Translations under genes and position numbers: made by a program
NCBI GenBank assembly: GCA_032622095.1
Contig: CP136063.1
Span: forward strand, 82,251,980-82,315,979
Direction: 5' to 3'
DNA: 64,000 bases
From: Siphonodentalium dalli
Lineage: Eukaryota; Mollusca; Scaphopoda; Gadilida; Siphonodentaliidae
The notes under the pieces: generated by a model
Told to the model about the DNA's origin: nothing
What the model saw: only the letters and a program-made list of their open reading frames with translations
Databases searched by the model: none
In this document: positions 1 to 11,275 of the stretch, piece by piece
Position numbering within the stretch: position 1 is the stretch's first letter
Layout of the letters: the number at the start of each line of letters is the position of its first letter

Positions 1-786
1 ATTCATATATACACACCATGCATATCCTAATAAAGGCAGTTATTCATTCAGATTCATTTAAAGTGATATATCTTCTTAAAGCCACACATTAAACTCATTA
101 ATAATTTCGGATACCAATATATATATATACTATCTCTAAATACATGAAATAGTATATGCGTCGAGTCATCAGTGAATTATCGCAGCCTCGAACGACAAGA
201 ACAAAATGCGAGACCCGTTTCCTCAAAAGCACGTAACAATAAACAATTAATTTATTCATTATACGGACAAATAAAGAGCGTTCGTCTCAAATGTTGCTGA
301 TCAATGAAAGCAATTAATATTTGATTACGATATTAAGCTGTCTGGGGCCTACAAGTCCACGTATACATGTTTCATGTATAGTGTCTTTTGCTTGGATAAT
401 ACAAACTTAGTACGTTGATAATGCCAATGACGATGTCAACTATAACAACATAGCTTCACTAAATTGTGAGACATAGCCTACATAAATCACATGCTTGTTC
501 AAACTAAAGAGATAAATATCGACAGTATATGTCAGTATACTACAAGCTACACCCTCTCAAGTGTGCAAACAAAAATATATAGCACAACACAGCTATGTGA
601 ACAGGTTAACACCGTAGCACTCGCTTCTTGTGCCGTGAGGTAAACACTCAAACATAGGGTTCTCGTTTTTACCATCGAGTCACATCGAACTCGTGCAATA
701 GCGTTACTAAGTATAACCAGTTCACACAAGTGTGTCATTCTATCTATGTGTTCCAAGAATTCCACAACCATCGAACCATTACTGTG
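1..786. other. SPRTN downstream flank, no gene seen
   Basis: AT-rich sequence downstream of the minus-strand SPRTN gene. No ORF with recognisable protein features and no clear repeat were seen. It may include SPRTN 3' UTR if the polyadenylation sites near 787-823 are not used. Confidence 0.4.
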
Positions 787-823
787 TTTAATGTGAGGCT
801 TGTAACGTATATGTCACTTTAAT
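787..823 (-). terminator. candidate SPRTN polyadenylation signals (two ATTAAA)
   Basis: On the minus strand ATTAAA occurs at 818-823 and again at 787-792, about 110-140 nt after the SPRTN stop codon. ATTAAA is the commonest variant of the metazoan poly(A) hexamer. Spacing is plausible for a short 3' UTR, but hexamers are frequent in AT-rich DNA, so this is only a candidate. Confidence 0.3.
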
Positions 824-930
824 GAATGAACACGTTATATTGTCCTGGATTCATAATATACAAAACCTTCAATTAAAAAAGCACACGTTCCAACGCATCG
901 TTATGTTCACCAATGTTCAAGATTGAAGAT

Positions 931-2244
931 TCAAGCCGACAGACACATATCCAGATGATCATTGACTTTTGAAATGTTCACAGATTCGAAACAAACAGGA
1001 CAACTAGTCGTTTCAGTGGAATCAACATCATGGCGTTTCGGAATGACACTTAGGTTCGGAAGAATTGGAGAGTCGGAATCGTTGTGTTCTCTTTTCCTCT
1101 TTCTCCCCGAAACAACATCAGATCCCTGCTTTTTCGGGGGAGTCATAAGCGTGCGTATTCGAGCCAAGAAACTTAACCCACTCGACCCACTTCCGAGACT
1201 CTGACCCATTCCCGGAAAGCTCCACACGGTATTCATGGATACAGCTTCGTCCTTGACCTCAGCGTTGTGTTCATTTTCCACCAGGTCGCTGAAAGTTGTT
1301 ATTTGCGTTTGAGAACTCCCATCGAAATCATCATGCACAGGAATTATATCAGGTTCCCAGCTGTCCATCACAGAATTCATGTTGCCACCAGAAACAGCGA
1401 CCTCACTCCCCACTTTACCATTCTTTACTGCAGTACTGTTTCCGTTCCTCAGAAACTTGTCCATAATGTTATTCATAGGAACGGCTTTCGTTGGTTTAAC
1501 TGCCTTTATGATGTCACCTCCTGGTGCTATTTTGGTTGTCTTTTTATCACTCTTCTTTGCTCCGTAACCTTCCGGTTCTTTGACCTTTTCAAAATTCCCA
1601 CCACAACTAGCCACGTGACTAGCCCACCAACGATCTGTTGAGGATGGAGCTCTGTTAGATGCTCGCTTCACATAACCGAAGTACGGCTTTCGCTCGCGAC
1701 ATTGCCCATCACACCTCCACCAATGCTTACGAAAGTGTTCAACTTCGTCATGAAAGCTGTGGTAGATTGTTATATTTGTTCCCGTGGACTTATTCAGTCT
1801 ATTCATGTGCTTTTGAAACTCCGGCCCATGTCCATCGCGATCTCGGTTGTTCTGAGTAACGAAAAGGAACGCATGAATCATCTCGTGGAGGAGGGTCTCT
1901 ACCAGGTCCTTCCGTGGTCTCAATGACAGCAGCGGTTTACTGAGCCTAACGGAACACAGACCACCACGGCCTTCATACACGCACACCCCCGCACACTGCG
2001 TCATCCGGGGACTCCATTTAACCTCGATACCGGCAAGTTTTCCGTCGAAATATTCATCACTGAACTGCAGAAACATGATTCTGATGTCTGGATTCGGATC
2101 TAAAAGCTCCCACTGTTGATCGACCAATGACATTGGTTTGTTTCCTTTGGACTTTCCGTTCTGTGATTCTTTGCGGTGTTCTCTATCAAAATCATCTTGC
2201 AACGACATGGCTAGCGCCGTATCTTCGTTAAATGATTCGGACAT
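931..2244 (-). CDS. SPRTN: SPRTN/DVC1-like DNA-protein crosslink metalloprotease, single exon
   Basis: 437-residue protein. SPRTN is a replication-coupled nuclear protease that degrades proteins crosslinked to DNA and recruits p97/VCP. The SprT domain spans about residues 40-215. The active site is HEMIH at 120-124 (His120, Glu121, His124) with the third zinc ligand His139 in GHGPEF. A zinc ribbon follows (Cys178, Cys182, His210, Cys214). The p97-binding SHP box is FPGMGQSLG at 343-351. A basic RKRKR tract at 381-385 may be a nuclear localisation signal. A C-terminal UBZ4 finger has Cys415, Cys418, His430, Cys434. NIMDKFL at 259-265 may be a degenerate PCNA-interacting motif. The chosen Met fits the family: the acidic start followed by LAMSLQ resembles vertebrate N-termini. 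No intron interrupts the ORF, whereas vertebrate SPRTN is multi-exon. No frameshift or missing catalytic residue was seen, so it looks functional. Confidence 0.95.
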   Translation of the reverse strand: MSESFNEDTALAMSLQDDFDREHRKESQNGKSKGNKPMSLVDQQWELLDPNPDIRIMFLQFSDEYFDGKLAGIEVKWSPRMTQCAGVCVYEGRGGLCSVRLSKPLLSLRPRKDLVETLLHEMIHAFLFVTQNNRDRDGHGPEFQKHMNRLNKSTGTNITIYHSFHDEVEHFRKHWWRCDGQCRERKPYFGYVKRASNRAPSSTDRWWASHVASCGGNFEKVKEPEGYGAKKSDKKTTKIAPGGDIIKAVKPTKAVPMNNIMDKFLRNGNSTAVKNGKVGSEVAVSGGNMNSVMDSWEPDIIPVHDDFDGSSQTQITTFSDLVENEHNAEVKDEAVSMNTVWSFPGMGQSLGSGSSGLSFLARIRTLMTPPKKQGSDVVSGRKRKREHNDSDSPILPNLSVIPKRHDVDSTETTSCPVCFESVNISKVNDHLDMCLSA

Positions 2245-4724
2245 TGTTGATAAACTGACTGCGTGATATGTGTGGGTTTGTGACCGTCACTTAATATTAT
2301 GTTCTCATGTGACACGAGTAGAGTTCATAGCGTCATCGGAGCGTCTCAATAAACTATGTACCTGCATGTGTGATTAGTGTTCGGTGTTAATTATATACCA
2401 TTGAGCGTTGTATCAGTCCAAGCTCCAATTAGGATATTCGTATAAGATGACTGGTCATAAGGGGGCGAAAACACAACTTGACACCGAAAATACACTATAA
2501 GCAATCCAGTCTGGCCTCAACTGCTTCCTCAGTGCGCGACCGCATTACACAACCAGGTCAACGGGTTCTGACACTCGCATAGGGGTGAAAGGCGGGCATT
2601 GGACCACCAAGAGTTGATGAGCCCCGGCCGACCTTAAGTCAACCTGAAGGCATTGCACCCTCTTACTAGCGTTGAGCCCGTAGTACAAGCCCGGAATACA
2701 ACAGACTAAGGCAACTGGAGACCATGCAAGCACAAACTATGACACTAAATTACAACCATTCATAATCAAAATAATATATATATCAATACACAAAACTCAA
2801 AAAAGAAAACAAGATAAGTCTTCATCGCTGGTCCTGGTTCGGAATGGGGGGCTTTGCTTATTGCTGTGGTGGCATCCACTCAATGCACAATATAGGCAAA
2901 CACCTACTGTGCATGGGCAGATAGTAATCTACTTACAAACTCACAAACCCTACCAACGCTCTTCAGTGGAATTATAGCATCCAAAAGAGGGTTGTAGGAG
3001 AGGGCTGCCAGCCCTTTCAAATCTTTCCGGGTATCATTCCAAACTCCAAACTTGCGGGGGCGATGGCGGGGAGCAGCAAAGTTACATGTACGGGGCTGAC
3101 ATCTGGGCTACTGTGTGTTCTAAACCGATAGAGTATCAATCTGACTTTGCAAGCCCATCTATATCACGTAGCAACATATCGACAACCGGTGCCGCGAATG
3201 AAAACCTAAATTTTTAGTATCAGAATCATTGACGATGAAAACAACGCAGACGACGATGGTGACATGAACCCTTTGTCTGGAACATCAACCAAAGACGTCG
3301 GGATATGAACGAATTATGGCTTCTTCGTCGATACGCGAGACAGATTGCTAGTTGAGTCACCAGAGCCCCTCTCTGCACGTAATAATTGTCGGAAGAAAAT
3401 GTTCAGATTCAGATTTTCTCCTATGTAACTTCTCAATTGACAATAATTACACTATAACGGCATCTGTGTTTTATGCCGCGTATGATCGTGTAATAATAAG
3501 CCAATTATGCTATGTGTCTTAAAAATATCAATGATTCTCTTGCATGCATATACATGTATATAGGTATTGCATTGGATACGGATTTATCTTCAAATGCGAC
3601 AAAAGTCAGATTGAGGTATTCAAGATATATTCCAGCGTAATAAAAACTCCCAGCTCGGACAATAATACATGGACACCTCCGACATGAATACATGGACATC
3701 TCCGACGTGAATACATGGATATAGCTCCGACATGAATACTATATTAGTTACCCATTATGTATGTTCACGTAGACACCCGTACTACGTGAAAAGACACGGG
3801 GTGACGATTTTATCTATTGATCTTAACAGTAGATTCAATCAACATATCCCTACTTTTCCCCATAGAAATGAATTGGGAAATTGGAGCCTAATATTTTCAG
3901 TATTTGTTCATTTTGAACTACATAAAGAATAAACTCAAATTCATGTACAGTTTTATATTTTTACCATAACGACAGATTTCACCAAGGCCATACATAACTA
4001 AACACATATTGAATAGTCACATGTATTAACAAATACTGATATCAAATTCTGGACTCGGACTGAAACTGAAAATAATTCCTCTCCTTTGTTTGACAAATAC
4101 GCAATACGAAAACATTTATGTGTGGTTCTCAGAAATATCACGGGGTTACTTCCGCGCTGTGACGTAAGCGACAATATGATATTCCAGAATAGAGGCAGTG
4201 CGCGGTGGGGAAAATCTCTGTGTGGTTCCCAGACATATCATGGAGTTCGATGTTGACCACGCAATACAGATTTATATTATGTAGCTATCAACCAATTAAA
4301 ATGAAGATGGCACGCTGGTTAATAGACAAATGGACGTGCATGTGGCGATAGGGAGGTGATTGGACACCAACAGCATTCCCAACTATCTGAAGAAGAAATA
4401 GAAAGAAGAAAATATATCACCAGAAGAGCCGAGCCGGTAATTGCACGAACATCAGCACAATCAACACCCATTCTTCTGGAGAGGAAAAATCCAAGGAAGA
4501 AAATAAAAATAAAAAAAAATAACTAAAACAACAAAATGTTTTTTTTGTTGTTTAGCTTGTTCTTAAACAAAGGCAAAACTATGAAGGGCGAAGGAAAAGG
4601 CCCTTTCGACCATGCACCCCGGTGTTAGCCCCCCCCCCCAACAATCACATATTCAAAAGACAGAAAGGTTTGGGGAGTTGTACCACACACAGTCCCCGAA
4701 GTTGGGGAAAATGACAACAATTTG
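2245..4724. other. intergenic 5' flank of SPRTN
   Basis: No gene recognised. It presumably starts with the SPRTN promoter, but no convincing core element was seen. A locally GC-richer block at about 2500-2740 contrasts with the AT-rich surroundings and may be an unrecognised repeat. Near 4630 there is a C homopolymer run. Confidence 0.35.
3655..3737. repeat. short tandem repeat, ~27-30 bp unit, 3 copies
   Basis: Three degenerate units, each containing ATACATGGA followed by CTCCGACRTGA. Too short and diverged to assign to a family. Confidence 0.6.
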
Positions 4725-4911
4725 GAAATGTCATACCTGAATGTCACAACATCAATTGGAAAATTCAGAACTAACTAAGCTGAAATTATTCTCTATAATT
4801 CGGTTCTTAGTGTGAAAATTATTGTTTTTATAACAGGAGTATAGGATGTTTTTTTCCACTTTCGGACACAATTTTGGACTGAAATAGCCATAAGTTGGAA
4901 CAATTTAATTT
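4725..4911. repeat. 187-bp dispersed repeat, copy 1
   Basis: Starts GAAATGTCATACCTGAATG and is nearly identical to 6323-6509 in the same orientation, differing at only a few positions over its length. The sharp edges at both loci suggest a recently duplicated or transposed short element. Confidence 0.8.
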
Positions 4912-5899
4912 TTTCCCCCAACAGTTGAAAGTTTGAAATACTACATGGGCACGCTACTGTTTTCCGTTGTCGACTCGTGACAGGATACTTTTTATAATCC
5001 ACCACTTTGTGCCTACAAATCACAAGTAAATGACTGGATGACTGGATGACTGAGACTACCAGCTGATGAGGATGTCGTCAAATATTCCAAATATTCGCGG
5101 AAATATTTTAATCTTCTATATCTCCCACACCTACTCAGAACATATGCACGCGTTATGTATTTTTGAAACAAACATGCACTAAATATAGATTTCAAATGAA
5201 ACACCCTCGCAAAAAAAAAAAATTAATTACACGAAATCTCAGCTGGGGGCATATAAAATAAGTAAATGTTTGCGTATACGGTCATGCGTCACTGAGTCTT
5301 ATTTTACTCGTTTATTTCGCATATACCGCAGAGTGCAAGAAATCGGATAGAAAAACACACATTCATGTGGTATTGAGCATTGTGTTGAGTGAAGGAAAAG
5401 GGTGCATGGAGGTAACGTTGATGATGCGATAATATCGGGTGTATTCCTTTTCTCGCTCGGATAACACCTGTGCCTAGTCGTAAAACTCAACTATCTCCTG
5501 TCACCTACTGTTGGGGAATGTTAACTGATTCAGCCAAGGTGCAACTGTACGCGCGGTGCGAAAAGTTTACAATAATTAAGCAGGGGCGTGTGTTTATAGT
5601 GTACTTGTTCAAGGGGTGTCAACGTTCGTTCAAAGCGTTATCCTGTCATGGTGTTCGCAACATACCAAGTTTAAACTACTGGGCTGTCCCACTGGGACTA
5701 AGGATACCCCCAATGGCAGCCAGTCTTCTGCATGCTGCGAACATGTTTAACCCTTTACCCAACAAACCGGCCAAAACCGGCCAAATAAAGCTTCAACAGC
5801 CTAAAATATCTTCGGTATGTCTCAATAAAACCATACAAATATGGATATCATTGGAACCGGCTCCTTGACCACATTGTGATAGTTACAGTTATGCCCTGT

Positions 5900-5968
5900 G
5901 CCAATGCATTCTCTTATATATGCGAGTCGACCATAGGTCGCCTCGCATATATAAGAGAATGCATTGGC
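5900..5968. repeat. 69-bp near-perfect palindrome
   Basis: Starts GCCAATGCATTCTCTTATAT and ends with its reverse complement. The arms are about 32 bp with one mismatch around a loop of a few bases. Five more copies lie at 6048, 31078, 33017, 62102 and 62250. It could extrude as a cruciform or give a long RNA hairpin if transcribed. Confidence 0.9.
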
Positions 5969-6047
5969 CTAAAAAAAATCTTTTTTTAACACTTTTTACC
6001 ATTTTTTCTTACATTCTTTAACAATTTTATAATTTTTAATGTGTTAA

Positions 6048-6116
6048 GCCAATGCATTCTCTTATATATGCGAGGCGACCTATGGTCGACTCGCATATAT
6101 AAGAGAATGCATTGGC
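6048..6116. repeat. 69-bp palindrome, reversed relative to 5900-5968
   Basis: Same palindrome in the opposite orientation, as seen from the asymmetric centre (GAGGCGACC before the loop instead of GAGTCGACC). Confidence 0.9.
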
Positions 6117-6231
6117 ACAGGGCCCTTCTGTTGGGTAAAGGGTCGAAAACTCCACAAAAAGTCGAATGGACCTCATAATCGCAGGCGTACAGGTTCCCAT
6201 GCATGGTACTAAATATCTGTGCCAAGTTTAA

Positions 6232-7582
6232 ACAAGAAAACCATAGTCAGAAATGGTAACGCCACCAAGATCATATTATTAGCCATAAATATAAATTATA
6301 ATATAAAATATATTGGTTACATGAAATGTCATACCTGAATGTCACAACATCAATTGGAAAATTCAGAACTAACTAAGCTGAAATTATTCTCTATAATTCG
6401 GTTCTTAGTGTGAAAATTATTGTTTTTATAACAGGAGTATATGATGTTTTTTTCCACTTTCGGACACAATTTTGGACTGAAATAGCCATAATTTGGAACA
6501 ATTTAATTTCCTCAGAATTCCGTTAAAACAGCTAATCCTTCAAATTATTACAAAAAACTACGGCTCATTATACTGCAGGTTTTTCATTCACCAAACCAGA
6601 AAGCTTCTAAATGCAGATAAAAAATTGGGTACCCGCCATAAAATCTTCAAGTGTGCATGGCCCAGCCATTGTTCATACCTAAACATCGAACGCAATTAAC
6701 GCGGTCATAATAGTTACATACTGCAACTATAAGACATCCATCGAATACACACCTCACGAAAACCCGAAATATGTTGTCCTGCGATATATCCCATCGCTAT
6801 AGCTCAATTTGATACGGCCAGATTAGCATTTCTACAGTATCCTAAAACAATAAAGCTTCTCAAATCATCGGCATAACCAATAGAACTTTCACGAACTTGG
6901 ACATTCCAACTACAGCTTTTACCGGACTCCGGGTCGCAGTACAACTTTAACGCGTCCCAAAATAACCGGAAAAACCAATTATCTATTTATAAAATCCCCA
7001 TAGGTCCACATATTTCTAAAATTTGCCCAACAGTATACACCGGTGGCGTTAATGAACGTAGTCACGCTTCAAAATAGTAATCAAGCTCGTTCGCGCAATC
7101 ACTGTGTACATATACGACACCGAAGCAGTTCGTACAAGAAAACCCGCGAAAACAAAACAAACTCACATTTAATGTTCTAAGTTAAGTTATCTCCTCCTGT
7201 ATCTGTAATGGTTATGCGCGCAGGATCAGTTCGGATGTGAGCGCACACTCCATAAAAAGAATCTTTGTGAAAATGAACCCTCGCAAATTAGTCTCAATAC
7301 TTTAGAAAATAGAATTAACCTAAAAATAACAAAATCCTTCGGAATAGAGAACCTTCGGAATAGCGGAACTTCGGGATAGCGAACCTTCATAATAGAAACA
7401 TGTCCCCACAATTACACCGGTGACGTAAACACATGTGCTAATCTTTGTCGTACTATCGTAACTATCGGTATGATTTATACTCAAGTGCGAAATAACCATA
7501 ATACAATCGCCCAGTGGATTATCGATCGACCACACAATATGAAAAACTCTACACCAGTGTACACCACTGTGTGGCGTAATAA
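6232..7582 (+). mobile_element. copy C of the ACAAGAAAACC repeat (shortened)
   Basis: Left end ACAAGAAAACCATAGTCAGA and right end near GTGGCGTAATAA match the ends of copies A (11276-13456) and B (37904-40153). The 7170-7580 part aligns with 13020-13456, including short CTTCGGAATAG-type tandem repeats at about 7335-7395. The middle differs and contains the 187-bp repeat at 6323-6509. No protein-coding capacity was recognised. Confidence 0.65.
6323..6509. repeat. 187-bp dispersed repeat, copy 2
   Basis: Near-identical to 4725-4911. Lies just inside the left end of copy C, so it was probably inserted into or captured by that element. Confidence 0.8.
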
Positions 7583-7819
7583 ATTGACCGAAAATGTAGG
7601 AATGGAAGCTCGGACAAAGTTGCGTCTACGGACGGACAAGCTGATTCCTACATGTGGTAACCCCAGTAACTCGTTTCGGGGGTATACTGCTCGTATATAT
7701 TAAAGTATCATGATCTATAACGCTCTTTAAAACACTTCTTCAAATATTTCCGTTATTTCGCCAAAAACACTTCTTCAAATATCTCCGTTATTTAGTTAAT
7801 AAAAGTATTTTTTTATTTT

Positions 7820-7903
7820 AGGATCACATATCAAAATGAGAGGATATGAGAGGATATGGTGAAAAGGGGATCACCATATCCTCTCATTTTGATATATGAT
7901 CCT
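7820..7903. repeat. inverted repeat (28-bp arms)
   Basis: AGGATCACATATCAAAATGA (7820-7839) and following bases pair with 7876-7903, with one mismatch. The left arm is itself partly duplicated (GAGAGGATAT twice), so alternative hairpins are possible. Confidence 0.75.
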
Positions 7904-8438
7904 GCGTTCATTGAGCCACGAGTGACTCATGAGACGAGGATCACATATTATATGATACCCTATCCCACGGAGGATCACATATTGTTTTATATCTACACCC
8001 GTTCGCATGGCCTGGTGCAGGCAGGAAGCTATATATCTATCACATTTATTTGAGAAAAATAACTCAATTAGGTGTCAATGATAAACCAGTAATCACCCAT
8101 GTGAATATCTTATTGGGAAATGACAACTTTTAGCTTATACAGGTTACTCTCTGATCACTTTCTCATCTCATATATATGCTGGGCCACACGTGCACACATT
8201 TTGAAACTGAAATATGTATGGTGTATATCAAAATCATCAATGCAAAACCATGCGATTGACAGATAGTATTATTTCGTCTTGGTCGACGAATATTGATAAT
8301 TATAAACTAGATGCACCATCTATATATCGAATATACAAACATATAATTTCCATTTTATAAACTATATAGATTGTACGAATGAAAACGACAGAACAATATT
8401 ATGCAAATTTCGAACATTTAACCATAAAACTCCCAGTC

Positions 8439-8537
8439 GAAGTGGGTAGGTGGCATGCTATTGAAGTGGGTAGGTGGCATGCTATTGAAGTGGGTAGGTG
8501 GCATGCTATTGAAGTGGGTAGGTGGCATGCTATTGAA
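8439..8537. repeat. 24-bp tandem repeat, four identical units
   Basis: The unit GAAGTGGGTAGGTGGCATGC plus TATT is repeated four times without visible divergence (8439-8534). Unit length is divisible by three so the frame stays open, but the surrounding 71-codon ORF has no recognisable features. Perfect identity suggests recent expansion and probable length polymorphism. Confidence 0.9.
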
Positions 8538-9104
8538 TCTGAAGAACGCAGTTGCACGTTATGTACTTCTGAAGACGTTGGCGACGAATTTTAATTGTCT
8601 GTTTATATGTAAGAAATTTAAAGGATCAAGAACCCGCCTCAAGGATACAAATGTTATATTGGTTTAAACATATTTATTGCAACCACAGTTACAATGGATT
8701 GGGACACACGCTATATCAACTTAATGCAATTGTGATTCCATGATAATGGCAAACAGCTACTGCATGGGTGTACTTTGATGCCTGAACATTAGGATTAGTT
8801 CGAAGATTATAGCGCACTATTTTATTTTTATATTCGCATTTCTAATATACATGACATGGGGAACGTTTTTGTGACACTATTTGGGGGTTGATTATTCCGA
8901 GGAACAGGAATAGAACCAGGAAAAGAACAGGTTTCGAGTAACATGAACAGATATACATGTATAACATTCTGGCATTCAGCGAAACGGAACAATACATATT
9001 ATACATCAATCGAAAGCTTGTCATGTGCCTCTTTTATCAAACTTGTTAAACATCAATACATGTATCTATATTAAACTATAAATAGTTTAATGTAACTATA
9101 ATAT

Positions 9105-9198
9105 ATAGTTGACAGACCTGATTCCAGAGGATATACTATTGACGTAACACGGCTAGTTGACACAAATGAGGGTGCATGTATTTTGTTTGTAAATGAAA
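9105..9198. repeat. left half of an inverted duplication that hosts the 9.2-10.7 kb array
   Basis: Contains GAGGATAT and CTAGTTGACACAAATGAGGG. The reverse complement of 14180-14262 carries the same sequence. The matching continuation is at about 10690-10790, on the far side of the array. Confidence 0.65.
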
Positions 9199-10690
9199 AG
9201 AAAGTGTCAATGACAATGTAGCTCAACATGGAAATGGATCATTCCATATAGTACATTCCATAGAGCGATAGGGAACTCGGACAGTTGCAAAGAATTGCAA
9301 AGAGTAAAATACAAGATGGCTGCCAGCGGCCATGGGTTTCATCGAACATTGTTCAGATTCGATAGCTCCCATCTAGAGGTTATCCTGAACATGTCAGTAA
9401 AAATTTTCAAAAACAATTATCCAATAAATGTGGGCTATATGGTGTGCCGATGTTTTCAAATTTGAAATCCAAAATGGCTGTTGGCGGTCATGTTTTTAAC
9501 GAATTTCGGAAACAATTGATGGATCCCATCTAGAGGTCACTCCGAAGATCCATATAATATTTAGTGATGATCGGTTGGGGGCGGCCTGTAGGGTGTACCG
9601 AAGGATTTAGTCAGAAAAGAGTAAAATATAAGATGGACGCTGGCGGCCAGGTTTTCCAATTAAATTCGGAATAAAATTGGTGGCTCCAATCTAGAAGTCA
9701 CATCGAAGAGCCATATGAAGTTTGGTGATGATCGGATGAAGGATGTAGTCTGTAGGGTGTGTCAACGGATTTAGTTATGCAAAGAATAAATTCCAAGATG
9801 GCTACCGGAGACCATGTTTTTCACAACCAATGGTTCAAACTCGATAGCTCCCATCTAGAGGTGATCCTAAACATGCCTGTAAAATTTCAAAACAATTCTC
9901 CAATAAATGCGGACTGTAGAACGTGCCAATTGATTCAAATTTGAAATCAAAGATATATGCTGGCGGCCGTGGTTTTTTAACGAATTTCATAAAACAAAAT
10001 GATGGCTCCCATCTAGAGGTCACCTGGAAGATCTATATGAAATTCGGTGTTGACGGATGGGGGAGGTGGCCTTTATGGTGTGCCGAAGGATATAGTCATA
10101 CGAAGAGTAAAATAGAAGATGGCCGCTGACGGCCATGTTTTATAAAATTCGTAAGCATTTGATGGCTCCCAACTAGAGGTCCCCCCGAATATCCATATGA
10201 GGATTGGTGATGATCGGATGAGGGGTGTGGTCTGTGGGGTGTGCCAAAGGATTTCGTCATGTAAAGAGTAAAACCAAGATGGCTGCCAGGGGGGGGGGGG
10301 CTTATTTTTCATCGAAATTTGTTCAAAATAGCTCCTATCAAGAGGTGATCCTAAACATGCCTGTACATTTTCAAAACAATTCTCCAATAAATGCGGGCTG
10401 CAGTATTTGCCAATGAATTCAAATTTGAAATCCAAGATGTTTGCTGGCGGCCATATTTTTAACGAATTTCGGGGGGGGGTCGATGGCTCCCATCTAGAGG
10501 TAACCCCGAACATCCATATGAAGTTTGCGGACGATCGGATGAGAGATGTGACCTGCATGGTGTGCTAACGGAAATTGTTGACGGATGGACGTCCGTCGAG
10601 CCGGACGGTATACGACAGACGAATTTTAAGGTCGCCAACCCATGGCAAATTGGCAATAGCTCAAACATGACTTTGCCAAAGTGACCTAAA
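9199..10690 (+). mobile_element. pearl-like element: ~160-bp tandem core with short arms
   Basis: About eight diverged units of roughly 160 bp. Each carries a CAAGATGGCTGC-type core, then GGCGGCCATG, then CTCCCATCTAGAGGT. Core starts fall near 9309, 9470, 9630, 9796, 9951, 10117, 10278 and 10436. The left arm begins GAAAGTGTCAATGACA and TGTAGCTCAAC, a start shared with the array at about 35903. Short arms around ~160-bp core repeats are the known architecture of bivalve pearl elements; assignment here is by architecture, not by alignment. The ORFs across it are by-products of the repeat. Confidence 0.65.
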
Positions 10691-11275
10691 AATTAGGCAT
10701 GTGAATAGGTACCCGAACAAAGAGAAAAGTAACAATGTTGCGCCCAGGCTCCATATGTATTTATTTAGTGAGATACAGATAAATCATCACAAAACATAAA
10801 GGACATGTGAAAATACATGACGGAATAGAATACCACCACCACATCGACAGGCAGACTTAACGTTTACACTGGTGTAAATGTTTCTGAGTTTTATCCAAAT
10901 AAAAGTTACATATTTTGGAAAATATGGACAATATGGAAAAATTCTATTTAAATTCCAAGATGGCCACCAAAATCCCGGTCAATTTGGATGTAGCCAAAGT
11001 GTCTTTATTATCTGGGACTATTTCTTTAAGCGGGCAAACAACGCATAGTTATGTGAAACGCCATCGCATGCTTTGTAGAAGCCGATGTTAGTTTCGTGAC
11101 CCACTTGGTGATTTAAGTATGTTTTGTCGAGGTTTTGGATCATGTAATAAATAGAATCTACAACTCGTCCCCAGTTTATAGCGGAATTAACAAAACTCGT
11201 CCAGTAAATTCGGCTCGGTCCAGACCTAATTTACTGGACTCTTTTTGTACAAATTTTCCGCTAATTAATAGTAAT
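10691..11275. other. right half of inverted duplication, then unassigned
   Basis: About 10690-10790 (GGTACCCGAACAAAGAGAAA) is the reverse complement of about 14090-14165. The rest shows no gene. Confidence 0.5.

Larger units (their letters stand above)
5751..6142. mobile_element. piggyBac-like MITE with two internal palindromes, copy 1
   Basis: Begins CCCTTTACCCAACA after TTAA (5747-5750) and ends with the inverted form TGTTGGGTAAAGGG. The right-hand TTAA is replaced by TCGA. CCC...GGG ends with a TTAA target are typical of piggyBac-type elements, but no transposase is present. A second copy with both TTAA sites is at 61959-62344. Two 69-bp palindromes (5900-5968 and 6048-6116) lie inside as mirror images of each other. 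Confidence 0.8.

Noticed and set aside
8379-8594. 71-codon ORF with four EVGRWHAI repeats
   Set aside because: The frame is kept open by a 24-bp tandem repeat; flanks show no coding features.
10073-10558. 161-codon minus-strand ORF
   Set aside because: Lies wholly within the ~160-bp tandem array; its repeated peptide motifs reflect the DNA repeat.
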